Below, in pieces: positions 14,023 to 21,464 of a stretch of DNA of 23,628 nt. The stretch's first letter is position 1. Every line of letters starts with the position of its first letter. The notes beneath the pieces are model-generated. The model was not told the DNA's origin and ran no database searches. It worked only from the letters and a program-made list of their open reading frames with translations. This DNA comes from Eubacteriaceae bacterium UBA1433 (GTDB lineage: Bacteria > Bacillota > Clostridia > Eubacteriales > UBA1433): assembly GCA_002329295.1 (NCBI GenBank), contig DCTT01000021.1, forward strand, positions 88,961-112,588, written 5' to 3'. The translations under genes were made by a program, and so were the position numbers.

Positions 14023-14460
14023 TTATTTTGCTTGGCGTGCAAAAAGTGGCGCAAGAAAAAAGCTGCCGAGAAAAATTCCGACTGCAAATATCACAAGCTG
14101 ACTGCCCACTTTTACTTGATAAATAGAAGAGTAAGCGGTAAAGCGAAATGCGATGACACAGGCTGCGGCATGAAGGAGCAAAAAAATCACCGCATTTTGT
14201 TTCAGCAACTTTTGCGGTGCGATTCCTGTTTGCACCAACCGATAGAGCACGCGAAAAAGCACGGCCGCCATAATCAGCATCACCGTATATTCCGTATGAT
14301 AGATAAAGTAAGCGACAACAGTAACGGGCGGTACGATGAGGTTTTCTTTAGACAAGCCTGTCAAAAACACCGAGCCATAGAGCAGCCCCAACGTCATCAA
14401 CGACAGAAAAATGTCCCATAAAATGATTTTTGTCCAACCGGGTTTTTGTCTTCCGTTCAC
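14023..14460 (-). CDS. Small integral membrane protein of unknown family
   Basis: Not recognised as a known family. The 145-aa protein has four hydrophobic segments at about residues 10-33, 40-68, 87-108 and 117-138. The N-terminal tail is basic (NGRQKPGWTK), and a longer charged loop lies at about 69-86 (RLVQTGIAPQKLLKQ). The start is GTG at 14460 with AAGGAG nine bases upstream. It lies alone between its own promoter (14569-14598) and a probable terminator (13963-14004), so it may be a single-gene unit. Codon use resembles that of its neighbours. The coding call rests on the ribosome-binding site, the regular membrane-segment pattern and the flanking signals. No function is proposed. Confidence 0.7.
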   Translation of the reverse strand: MNGRQKPGWTKIILWDIFLSLMTLGLLYGSVFLTGLSKENLIVPPVTVVAYFIYHTEYTVMLIMAAVLFRVLYRLVQTGIAPQKLLKQNAVIFLLLHAAACVIAFRFTAYSSIYQVKVGSQLVIFAVGIFLGSFFLAPLFARQAK

Positions 14461-14566
14461 GGTTCTTTTCTCCTTCTTGATGAATCAAAAAAACACATAA
14501 ATGCCGGCGGTTTATTGTGCAATACGAAAAAATTCGCCGCATTTTATGTCGATATGGTTTTCAAGT

Positions 14567-14598
14567 ATAGGATAGCCTATTTTTTTTGATTTTGTCAA
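14567..14598 (-). promoter_or_regulatory. Promoter with overlapping inverted repeat for the 145-aa membrane protein
   Basis: On the minus strand TTGACA (14593-14598) is 18 bp from TATCCT (14569-14574). ATAGG and CCTAT (14567-14571 and 14576-14580) form a short inverted repeat over the -10 region, a possible repressor site. The leader to the GTG start is about 105 bases. Confidence 0.5.
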
Positions 14599-14835
14599 AG
14601 AAATTTTCCTAAAAAATACATTTTAATGTAAATTTATCTCAAAAGCTTCAACCCTTGACAGATGAAAGGCTTTTCTGCGGCAGAATACGGCCGGTATATC
14701 GGCTTCTTGTAAGGCAACGGCAAATGGTGCAGATTTGTTTTTTGCGGTATCTTCTGCAAAATTCCCCTCGTATTCGGCAGTATACTCAATTTTCTTACAG
14801 AATCATTCGTTTTTTTTAATGATGTTTTTTCTTAC
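14599..14835. other. AT-rich intergenic stretch, no gene seen
   Basis: No convincing coding frame was found. The stretch holds a 14-bp AT-rich palindrome (TACATTTTAATGTA, near 14618-14631) and several T-runs. A TTGACA near 14656 on the plus strand has no matching -10 at proper spacing. Confidence 0.4.
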
Positions 14836-14855
14836 AAAAAAGCGAGATATCTCAC
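14836..14855 (-). terminator. Weak terminator after the VTT membrane protein
   Basis: GTGAG and CTCGC (one G-T pair) form a short stem around ATAT (14842-14855). On the minus strand TTTTTT follows. The stem is only five pairs, so confidence is moderate. Confidence 0.5.
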
Positions 14856-14900
14856 ATTGTTTTGCTGTCGGATTTTTGTATCGGTGCCGGGCAGCATCAG

Positions 14901-15644
14901 TCATTCATCGTACTGTAACTTCTGTTTTTGGCTCTTCCTTTCTTTGAATCGATAAAACCGTTCGATCAGTCTGTCTTTTAACATATATCCCGCTATCAAA
15001 AGCACCACGGCTATTGCGCCAACGATGAAAAACATTTTATAATTGCTTTGCCCCAGCTGTGCGCCCATATAGCTGGCGCCGAATATGGCGGGCAGTCGTG
15101 CGAGAATGTAGATCGGGAAAAATTTGCGAAAAGAAATGGGCGTCAGCCCCACGGCATAAATCAGCACGTCTTTGGGAACGCCGGGCAACAAAAACAGCAC
15201 AAACAATACGGCTTTGCCCTTTCGGCTTTCCAGCCGCTGTTTTTGCTGCAGCAATCGCTCTTCGTTGACGAAAAGCTTGACGATTTTCACACCGAATTTC
15301 CGTGCGATGCCGAAGGCCAAAAGCGAACCCAGCATAATGCCCAAAAATGTCAATACAGAGCCAAAGAACGTACCAAACAAATAGCCGCCTGCAATTTGAA
15401 TCGGCTCGCCGGGGATGACGGCAATAATGACTTGCAGCACATGAAGCAACACATAGACACCTACGCCATAGGCGCCTTTGCTTTCCACATAGGCTTTGAC
15501 GGATTCGGGTTTGGTGAGTACGGCAATCATTTGCTTGCCATAGAGGATGACTACCACGATTATGGATGCCAAAAACAAGACCATCGGCAAAGATTTGATG
15601 AAAATCGTTTTCAGTTCGACTCCGTTTTTCAGTTGCTTTTTCAT
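14901..15644 (-). CDS. TVP38/TMEM64 (VTT/DedA-like) family membrane protein
   Basis: Integral membrane protein of 247 aa with the VTT (SNARE-associated) domain, related to DedA and to TMEM64/TMEM41B. Members are implicated in lipid scrambling or transport and envelope homeostasis; the substrate here is unknown. A first transmembrane segment (about 20-37) precedes the re-entrant loop PGEPIQIAGGYLFG and the second conserved motif LLPGVPKDVLIYAVG. The last membrane helix is followed by a Lys/Arg-rich cytoplasmic tail. The longest frame would begin with TTG 11 codons earlier, but the ATG at 15644 (MKKQLKNG) has AAAAGGG upstream and the basic N-terminus expected. It appears to be a single-gene unit. 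Confidence 0.9.
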   Translation of the reverse strand: MKKQLKNGVELKTIFIKSLPMVLFLASIIVVVILYGKQMIAVLTKPESVKAYVESKGAYGVGVYVLLHVLQVIIAVIPGEPIQIAGGYLFGTFFGSVLTFLGIMLGSLLAFGIARKFGVKIVKLFVNEERLLQQKQRLESRKGKAVLFVLFLLPGVPKDVLIYAVGLTPISFRKFFPIYILARLPAIFGASYMGAQLGQSNYKMFFIVGAIAVVLLIAGYMLKDRLIERFYRFKERKSQKQKLQYDE

Positions 15645-15715
15645 AGAGGCCCTTTTCGTTTTCTTTATCAACGGCAAAATACAAAATCTTTGTTTCCCGC
15701 TGCCAACTTGCTTTT

Positions 15716-15744
15716 ATTGTACTATAATCAAAAGTCCTTTTCCA
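15716..15744 (-). promoter_or_regulatory. Possible promoter of the VTT membrane protein
   Basis: On the minus strand TGGAAA (15739-15744) and TACAAT (15716-15721) are 17 bp apart, about 75 bases upstream of the gene. The -10 box is one base from consensus; the -35 is moderate. Confidence 0.4.
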
Positions 15745-15830
15745 TAAAAACATTGTGGATGTTTCATTAAAATCGAGAAATTTCTTCGTAAAAGAAACAT
15801 AAAAAAAATATGACATAAAAAGTTTTTTTA

Positions 15831-15860
15831 TTGAAACACTTCTTTGTTACAGATTATAGT
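15831..15860 (+). promoter_or_regulatory. Predicted promoter of the OFA-type MFS gene
   Basis: TTGAAA (15831-15836) and TATAGT (15855-15860) are 18 bp apart, or 17 bp using TTATAG. They lie about 50 bases upstream of the start codon in an AT-rich gap. Confidence 0.5.
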
Positions 15861-15910
15861 ATCTAAATAAAGCAAGAAAATATTAAGAATTTTTTAAGCG
15901 GAGCATTGCT

Positions 15911-17176
15911 ATGATTATGAAAACAGAAACGGCACCAAAAGACATCAACCGCGGTAAAATACTGTTTATGGGCATGCTGATTTATATTGTCGGCGGCATT
16001 TCTTATTCCTGGGGACTGGTTCAACCGTACATCATTGACTATTATTCTGTTGATACCTCCTTTGCCAGCATCCCTTTTTCCATTAATTTGGGTATTTTTG
16101 TTGTCGGCAACTTAATCGGCGGAAAAATGCAACAGATATTGCCCACACAAAAAGCATTGTATATCGGCATTTTTATGAAATGCTTCGGTATTTTTGCCTC
16201 CGGGTTCATTCCTGCCGGCGCACCCTGGCTTTTGATTGTAACTTACGGTGTCATTGTCGGCATCGGCGCAGGGGTCGTCTATAACACGCTGCTTACAGCG
16301 ATGCAAAAATATTTCCCCGACAAAAAAGGCATGGCCACCGGGTTTATCTTGTGCATGATGGGTGTCTCCGGATTTTATCTGTCCCCGATCATCAATTATA
16401 TCTTGATCAACTACTCGCTGAGAGCGATGTTTGCGGTACTGGGAATCCTGGCCTTTGTCGCAGGAATGATCGGCGCTTACTTTGTAAAAGACCCGCCTGC
16501 CGGTTATATGCCGCCAAAGCAAGCTTCTCGTCGCCAGATTACCATTGATAAATCGCTGCAGTATGAACCGCATCAAATGCTCAAAACAAAACAATATTAT
16601 TACATCACCTTGTCGATGATGTTGGCGGTTCCGGGCTTTATGCTGATCAATCCTCAGTTTGTTTTGCTGAGCGAAGAGCGGCTCATTACCGGCGCACAGG
16701 CTTTGACGGCCATTATGCTTGCCTCGGTTTTTCAGGCCGTCGGCCGCTTGTTGGTACCGTTTTTGTCGGACAAATTAGGACGGGTGAAGATTTTGCTTAT
16801 CATCTTTGCCTGCAGCGCCCTTTCCATTTTGGGACTGACTTTTGTAAAGGGCATGTTATACCCCGTTTTGTTTATTGCGCTCGCTTTCTTTTATGGCGGC
16901 ATCATGGGAATTTATCCGTCCCTGAGTTCGGATTATTTTGGGCTCAAACACGCAGGCATAAACTATTCTTTCGTTTTAATCGGTTTTGGAACCGCTTCCA
17001 TTCTCTGTCCTTTTTTGGTCAGAGCCGTCAAAGGAACCGCGATGGGTCCTTCTCTTTCTTTTGCGATTGCCGCCGGCGCCGCAATCATCGGATTGGTGCT
17101 GGTCGTCTTGTTGCGCAAGTATCCGCACCATGAAACAAAACCTGCGCATTCTGCCAAGACTGAAAAAGAAATGTAA
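15911..17176 (+). CDS. MFS transporter, OFA (oxalate/formate antiporter) family
   Basis: Twelve-helix carrier of 421 aa in the cytoplasmic membrane. The OFA signature is clear: TM1 region GGISYSWGLVQPYI, then GVIVGIGAGVVYN, the loop KYFPDKKGMATGF, and KDPPAGYMPP after TM6, which is characteristic of OFA proteins. The second half opens with the LKTKQYYYITLSMM type start and has the loop LSDKLGRVK. Family members exchange or take up small monocarboxylates and dicarboxylates (oxalate/formate, pyruvate, lactate); the substrate is not given by sequence. The ATG at 15911 is 7 bases after GGAG. It converges on the GntR gene across a palindromic terminator, with a CoA-transferase beyond, suggesting organic-acid use. 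Confidence 0.9.
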   Translation: MIMKTETAPKDINRGKILFMGMLIYIVGGISYSWGLVQPYIIDYYSVDTSFASIPFSINLGIFVVGNLIGGKMQQILPTQKALYIGIFMKCFGIFASGFIPAGAPWLLIVTYGVIVGIGAGVVYNTLLTAMQKYFPDKKGMATGFILCMMGVSGFYLSPIINYILINYSLRAMFAVLGILAFVAGMIGAYFVKDPPAGYMPPKQASRRQITIDKSLQYEPHQMLKTKQYYYITLSMMLAVPGFMLINPQFVLLSEERLITGAQALTAIMLASVFQAVGRLLVPFLSDKLGRVKILLIIFACSALSILGLTFVKGMLYPVLFIALAFFYGGIMGIYPSLSSDYFGLKHAGINYSFVLIGFGTASILCPFLVRAVKGTAMGPSLSFAIAAGAAIIGLVLVVLLRKYPHHETKPAHSAKTEKEM

Positions 17177-17185
17177 ATCCGAATA

Positions 17186-17230
17186 AAAAGAAGGGGGATG
17201 TTTCCGTAACGGAAACATCCCCCTTCTTTT
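17186..17230. terminator. 45-bp perfect palindrome, bidirectional terminator between OFA MFS and GntR genes
   Basis: Two 22-base arms are exact reverse complements around one central base. The left arm begins AAAAGAAGGGGGATG and the right arm ends CATCCCCCTTCTTTT. The stem ends in A/T runs on both strands, so it can terminate both convergent genes. It is unusually long and free of mismatches. Confidence 0.92.
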
Positions 17231-17258
17231 GCACACTTTATTGCAGTTGCGAGGTTTC

Positions 17259-17993
17259 TCATATATCATTTAAGTGCTTAATGGTGTTGATTTTGGCCAG
17301 AATGGTCTTCTTCGCGCTTTCTTCGATATCGCCTTCCAGCGGAGCTTTCAGCAAAATAATATGCCGTCTCGCAGCCGCCTCCGCCACTTCACGGTCTTTT
17401 AAGGCAATGGCGTTATAAATCAATCTGTGAATGCCAATCAAATGTTCATGTAAATATCGGTCGGCAACAATATACATACGGTATTTTTTTATCTTTGTTT
17501 CGATCCTTTCATAAGCATCGATCAGGTATTTGTTTTTGCTGCACAAGACGATGTATTTGTGAAAATTGTCTTCCGCTTCCAACAGTGCGCTGTTATCCCT
17601 CTGCGAATAAACATGTTCGATATTTTGCGTGTAGACAAGAAGTTGTTTTAATTCTTTTTCCGTGATGCACTGCGATGCAAAACCTGCCGCCATCGGTTCA
17701 ATCATATAGCGAAAATCGATAATATCAAAATAGTCGCTGACGCTCAACTCAGACACAAAGGTGCCTTTGTTATAGATTTTGACGACATGCCCTTCGCGCT
17801 CAAGCTGATCCAGCGCTTTTCGGAGCGGCGTTCTGCTCACATCGAGACATTCGGCAAGTTGTGTTTCGTTGATCTTCGTTCCGGGGAGCAGGTGAAACTC
17901 GATTATGTCCTTGAGCAGCACTTCATAAATGGCATCCGACAACGATCTAAAAGGATTTTCCTGAAACAATTTTTCCAAATCTGCTTTACGCAA
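17259..17993 (-). CDS. GntR-family transcriptional regulator (FCD/FadR subgroup)
   Basis: DNA-binding regulator of 244 aa. The N-terminal winged helix-turn-helix (about residues 16-80) has the GntR pattern LLPGTKINETQLAECLDVSRTP followed by LRKALDQLEREG and the wing residues GTFV. The C-terminal FCD domain (about 88-220) keeps the likely metal- or effector-binding set: Asp/His in DNFHKYI, His in the EHLIGIHRLIYNAI helix and His in ARRHIILLK. Such regulators usually sense carboxylic acids. The longest frame starts with a GTG fused to the ribosome-binding site (GGAGTG). The TTG at 17993 lies 8 bases after AAAGGAG and is preferred. It is divergent from the CoA-transferase and convergent with the OFA carrier, so it probably controls one or both. 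Confidence 0.92.
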   Translation of the reverse strand: MRKADLEKLFQENPFRSLSDAIYEVLLKDIIEFHLLPGTKINETQLAECLDVSRTPLRKALDQLEREGHVVKIYNKGTFVSELSVSDYFDIIDFRYMIEPMAAGFASQCITEKELKQLLVYTQNIEHVYSQRDNSALLEAEDNFHKYIVLCSKNKYLIDAYERIETKIKKYRMYIVADRYLHEHLIGIHRLIYNAIALKDREVAEAAARRHIILLKAPLEGDIEESAKKTILAKINTIKHLNDI

Positions 17994-18104
17994 GGAAATC
18001 ACTCCTTTCTCAAAAACACAAACACAGCAAAGGTGTCTTTCTCAGAACATTTTATGCGATTTTATCCGGGTGCATAAACCGATTTTCCTCCAAATGTTTT
18101 TTAT

Positions 18105-18133
18105 TTGAAACGTATACATATTTTCGTTATCTT
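18105..18133 (+). promoter_or_regulatory. Possible promoter of the CoA-transferase/YkvI operon
   Basis: TTGAAA (18105-18110) and TATCTT (18128-18133) are 17 bp apart, with GTATAC palindromic within the spacer (18112-18117). The -10 is poor. An alternative start further downstream cannot be excluded. Confidence 0.35.
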
Positions 18134-18134
18134 A

Positions 18135-18162
18135 ATTATACATTAATCTTTCGCAAACACAA
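18135..18162 (-). promoter_or_regulatory. Predicted promoter of the GntR regulator
   Basis: On the minus strand TTGTGT (18157-18162) and a perfect TATAAT (18135-18140) are 16 bp apart. The -35 overlaps the inverted repeat at 18160-18181, consistent with autoregulation. Confidence 0.55.
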
Positions 18163-18181
18163 AATACTTTTCTGTATTTTG
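18160..18181. promoter_or_regulatory. Candidate GntR operator (inverted repeat) in the divergent region
   Basis: CAAAATAC (18160-18167) and GTATTTTG (18174-18181) are perfect 8-base arms with a 6-base spacer. The repeat touches the GntR -35 box and lies between the candidate CoA-transferase promoter and its ribosome-binding site, where a repressor could act on both genes. No T-run terminator geometry is present. Assignment to this GntR protein is inference from position. Confidence 0.5.
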
Positions 18182-18214
18182 CCTATTTTTTTTATAGTTT
18201 AAAGGAGAGAAAAA

Positions 18215-19519
18215 ATGAACGTTCGAGAACAATATCAAAAGAAATTGACCTCTCCAAAAGAGGCTGTAAAACGCATTGTGGACGGAGACATTATTGACGT
18301 ACACGGTTCAGCGCAAACTTCCGTCGTGTTGTTAAGCGAGTTATACCTGCGAAAAGACGAATTAAACAATGTTACCGTCAGCAGCTCGCTGTCTTCCTAC
18401 GATCACGACCTGTTTCGTTTGGATTGCAATGACACCTTTCGGTATCTTTCCACATTCTTAGGCGGCTATGAACGGAAGGCCATCAAAAACGGTCGGCAAA
18501 TGGACTATTTTTGTTTTCAGTTAAGGCATTCCGAGATACTGAAAAAAATGAGACTCCGTCCTACGGTGTTGTTTGTGATGGCACGACCGATGGATGAAGA
18601 CGGCTATATGAACTTGAGCCTGTCGCCGGGCAGCATGGATGTGTTTGCGCAAGATGCCAGAGAAGTTATCGTACATATCAACGACCGTCTTCCCCATCTG
18701 GAAGGCGCCTCCATCCATATCAGCCAAGTGACTGCGGTGTTTGAGCAAAGCCAAAAATTGACGCCGTTGATTAGTCCGGAGCCTGTCGAAGAGGACCTGC
18801 AGGTGGCGGCCCATATTGTGGAGCGCATTCCCGATAAAGCCTGCCTGCAAATCGGCATCGGCGGCATTTCGAATGCGGTGGGATACAGCCTTGTCAACCA
18901 CAAGCATTTGGGAATCCATACAGAAATGTTTACGGAATCCATGTTTTATCTGATGCAAAAAGGAGCCGTAGACAACAGCGCCAAACAGCTTGACAAAGGC
19001 ATAACCGTCACCGGTTTTGCTTCGGGAAGTTTGGATATGTACGAATTTTTGCATCACAATCCCAAAGTGGTTACTAAACCGCTTTCTTATACAAACAATC
19101 CTTATATCGTAGCGCAACAGGATAATTTTATTTCGGTGAATTCCTGCATCAGTGTTGATCTTACCGGTCAAGTGTGTTCCGAGTCTATCGGAGGCAAACA
19201 ATTCAGCGGCACAGGCGGGCAGGTGGATTTTGTTCGCGGTGCACAAATGAGCAAAGGAGGGATGTCTTTTATTGCAATGCGGTCAACAAACACAAAAAAA
19301 GATGGAACGACCACATCAAAAATTGTGTTTCAGCATCCGGCAGGCGAAATTATTACGACTCTGAGAACCGATGTGCAATATATTGTGACCGAATACGGCG
19401 TGGCGGATTTGTTGCACGAAACCGCTGCCAACAGAGCCAAAAAACTGATCGCCATTGCGCATCCGGATTACAGAGATGAATTGACTTATCAGGCAAAGCA
19501 AGCGGGATTTTTGATTTAA
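18215..19519 (+). CDS. Acyl-CoA:carboxylate CoA-transferase / acetyl-CoA hydrolase family
   Basis: Transfers CoA between an acyl-CoA (often acetyl- or butyryl-CoA) and a carboxylate. The 434-aa protein has both domains of the acetyl-CoA hydrolase/transferase family. The second holds QIGIGGISNAV (212-222) and the catalytic Glu237 in LGIHTEMFTES, which forms the glutamyl-CoA thioester. Near the end are FSGTGGQVDFVRGAQMSKGG and the EYGVADL motif. Length and motifs resemble 4-hydroxybutyrate or butyryl-CoA:acetate CoA-transferases, but the substrate cannot be assigned. ATG with AAAGGAG seven bases upstream. The YkvI-type transporter follows after 96 bp without a terminator, so the two are probably co-transcribed. 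The divergent GntR gene is the likely regulator. Confidence 0.9.
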   Translation: MNVREQYQKKLTSPKEAVKRIVDGDIIDVHGSAQTSVVLLSELYLRKDELNNVTVSSSLSSYDHDLFRLDCNDTFRYLSTFLGGYERKAIKNGRQMDYFCFQLRHSEILKKMRLRPTVLFVMARPMDEDGYMNLSLSPGSMDVFAQDAREVIVHINDRLPHLEGASIHISQVTAVFEQSQKLTPLISPEPVEEDLQVAAHIVERIPDKACLQIGIGGISNAVGYSLVNHKHLGIHTEMFTESMFYLMQKGAVDNSAKQLDKGITVTGFASGSLDMYEFLHHNPKVVTKPLSYTNNPYIVAQQDNFISVNSCISVDLTGQVCSESIGGKQFSGTGGQVDFVRGAQMSKGGMSFIAMRSTNTKKDGTTTSKIVFQHPAGEIITTLRTDVQYIVTEYGVADLLHETAANRAKKLIAIAHPDYRDELTYQAKQAGFLI

Positions 19520-19615
19520 ATTTACATTGACCGCATTATCAAGCAAGGATATCGCAGGAACCGAAAAAAATAATCAGGATATAGTACCTATCACTGTTTT
19601 TGAAAGGAGAAAGAC

Positions 19616-20815
19616 ATGAAAGTTAAAAATGGAAAATATTTTTCCGCACTGAGTATCGGTATCGCTTCCGTTTGGTTTTCTTCTCACTGCGGTGCAGGAT
19701 TTGCTTCCGGCACGCAGGAGGTGTCGTATTACGTACGCCACGGATGGACAGCGGTTATTTTGCCGATTTTTTCTATGACAGGTGTGGGACTGCTGATGTA
19801 TATCGCCTTGGAAATGTCAAGGCTCCATCAGGTTTTCGCCTATAATGAAGTGGTTCACAAAGCCTTTGTTCCGTTTCAGAAAGTCTTGGCCAACGCCTAT
19901 GACGTCTATCGTTCTATTGCCATGGTTTTGGCGCCCGCCGCTTGTTTGGCAGGAGGCGCAGCGCTGTTTAATCAGATATTCGGACTACCGACTTTTTTGG
20001 GTACGCTGGTCATGCTTGTGCTGACGGTGCTGATGTGCATATTCGGAGCAAAGTTTATTCGAACGTTTGGCACAACACTGACGGTTCTGATGATTGTATT
20101 GATTTTGTTCATCACGGGCTTCGGCGTCTATCACTTCAGAGAAACCATCATGGATCACATTTCCAATCGAGTGATGTATACTTCCTACAAATCCGCTTTT
20201 ATGTACGCCTGGACCTATTTAAATTTCCAGTCAGGGATGTGGGCGGTTGGCGTAGCCGCTGCCGTGGGAATACGTTATCGCAACGAAGCCAGAGGTGCGG
20301 CGTTTTCCGGAATCGTCTTAAACTCTTTGATGCTCGTTGCCGTATGCGCATTGCTTATGGGCGGAATGCCTACCATAGCAAGTGATCCCCAGGCAAAATT
20401 GCTGCCGACGCTGTATATGGTAAACCAATTGAATATTCCGTTCTTTAACATTGCTTATCCATTATTGCTGTTTTCGGCATTGCTTACAACTTCCGTCGGA
20501 TTCGTGTTTACATCGCAAACGCGTTTCTCACTTCTGTTTTTGAAAAACATGGAAAACAAAAAGCTGAAAAATGCGATTATCTCTACCGGATGGCTCATTA
20601 TTGTTTGGCTCGTATCGCAAGTCGGCCTGTTGGCCATCATCAACAAAGGCTATGCCGCTTCCGGATGGATCAGTATGTTTTTGATGATTGTTCCGATGTC
20701 TACCTTGGGAATTAAGAACAAGATGAAATATCGCAAGATGGAAATGGAAGGTCTGTTACCTGTGGGCATGGACAATAGAATCGGCGCAGAAGATACACCC
20801 GCAGAAGGTGTCTAA
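19616..20815 (+). CDS. YkvI-type membrane transporter (APC-superfamily-like)
   Basis: Integral membrane protein of 399 aa with about ten to eleven hydrophobic segments. The N-terminal segment has the glycine-rich break CGAGFASGTQEV (25-36), typical of the B. subtilis YkvI family and of unwound TM1 helices in LeuT-fold carriers. The later membrane segments LLFSALLTTSVGF and GWLIIVWLVSQVGLLAIIN also fit. YkvI proteins are uncharacterised; a sodium- or proton-coupled solute uptake role is inferred from the fold only. The ATG has GAAAGGAG seven bases upstream. It follows the CoA-transferase without a terminator and ends at a strong one, so it may import the acid that the transferase activates. 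The tail (EDTPAEGV) is acidic and cytoplasmic or exposed. Confidence 0.8.
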   Translation: MKVKNGKYFSALSIGIASVWFSSHCGAGFASGTQEVSYYVRHGWTAVILPIFSMTGVGLLMYIALEMSRLHQVFAYNEVVHKAFVPFQKVLANAYDVYRSIAMVLAPAACLAGGAALFNQIFGLPTFLGTLVMLVLTVLMCIFGAKFIRTFGTTLTVLMIVLILFITGFGVYHFRETIMDHISNRVMYTSYKSAFMYAWTYLNFQSGMWAVGVAAAVGIRYRNEARGAAFSGIVLNSLMLVAVCALLMGGMPTIASDPQAKLLPTLYMVNQLNIPFFNIAYPLLLFSALLTTSVGFVFTSQTRFSLLFLKNMENKKLKNAIISTGWLIIVWLVSQVGLLAIINKGYAASGWISMFLMIVPMSTLGIKNKMKYRKMEMEGLLPVGMDNRIGAEDTPAEGV

Positions 20816-20862
20816 TCGATACAAAACGTTTCCAGGTATATACACTCTTCTCCTATCAGGAA

Positions 20863-20895
20863 CAAAAACACGCAAATTTGCGTGTTTTTGTTTTG
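20863..20895 (+). terminator. Intrinsic terminator of the CoA-transferase/YkvI operon
   Basis: CAAAAACACGCAAA and TTTGCGTGTTTTTG are perfect 14-base arms (20863-20890) followed by TTTTG. It lies about 50 bp after the stop of the YkvI-type gene. Confidence 0.85.
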
Positions 20896-21059
20896 TTGAT
20901 ACAAATATGAAATGCGTGACGCTTTTGGTTTTATAATGCACGAAAAATTGAACATAAAGGTTGAATTTGAACATACCTCTTTTTCGTTTTTCCATATTTG
21001 AAAGGCGTAAGAATGTATCTAAGGTAAGATATCGTCTTTTGCAGCATCAATTGTAATTG

Positions 21060-21371
21060 TTATACTTGCCGTTTGTCATTAAGAAAAGCAATAACTGCCT
21101 TACGGTTATTGACGGCAAAGCGATGTTGCTTACCCTTTTTCGTCAACAGCATCATGCCGTTGGCAATGAAGCCTAACGTGCGAAAGGTTTCAATCGCCTT
21201 GATTTCGTTGTACAGAATGCAAACGTTGTTCTTTTGCGCCTCTGTATTGCGCGGAACAAAGAGCAGAGCGGTTTCATCAAAATAAAGCGTCCCTGACAAG
21301 GCGCGATTGTCTGCAAAATAGTTTGCCGCTTTGCTTTTTCCCGCAAAATTTTCTGCCGCTGCTTTCTTCAT
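21060..21371 (-). CDS. Small GRAM/PH-like domain protein
   Basis: A 103-aa protein. The pattern GTLYFDETALLFVP, then ILYNEIKAIETFRTLGFIANGMMLLTKKG, then HRFAVNNRKAVIAFLND matches the beta-strand and closing-helix layout of bacterial GRAM/PH-like domains. This is recognised from pattern only. The N-terminal 24 residues are basic and Ala-rich (MKKAAAENFAGKSKAANYF), without a clear signal peptide. An AAAGGA site precedes the ATG at 21371, with a spacing of about ten bases. It lies 93 bp downstream of the DUF2325 gene on the same strand but seems to have its own extended -10 (TGGTATGAT, near 21406-21414). No function is assigned; GRAM domains generally bind lipids or proteins. Confidence 0.65.
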   Translation of the reverse strand: MKKAAAENFAGKSKAANYFADNRALSGTLYFDETALLFVPRNTEAQKNNVCILYNEIKAIETFRTLGFIANGMMLLTKKGKQHRFAVNNRKAVIAFLNDKRQV

Positions 21372-21390
21372 CCATTGATTTCCTTTCGGG

Positions 21391-21431
21391 CGAGAGTTGC
21401 ACTTATCATACCATATATTGCTTCACTCTCG
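21391..21431. repeat. Inverted repeat flanking the -10 region of the GRAM-like gene
   Basis: CGAGAGT (21391-21397) and ACTCTCG (21425-21431) are perfect 7-base arms about 27 bases apart. They bracket the minus-strand extended -10 TGGTATGAT. The arm spacing is large for a single operator; it could be two half-sites or chance. Confidence 0.35.
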
Positions 21432-21464
21432 ACAAACTATTTTAAAATTCGGCTCCATGATTGT

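Noticed and set aside
14735..14947. Short plus-strand open frame in the gap before the VTT gene
   Set aside because: No ribosome-binding site, phenylalanine-rich reading through T-runs, and overlap with the end of the VTT gene.
15911..17176. Complete oxalate degradation locus (oxlT with frc/oxc)
   Set aside because: The carrier is of the OFA family, but the transferase belongs to the acetyl-CoA hydrolase family, not the formyl-CoA transferase family, and no oxalyl-CoA decarboxylase is present.
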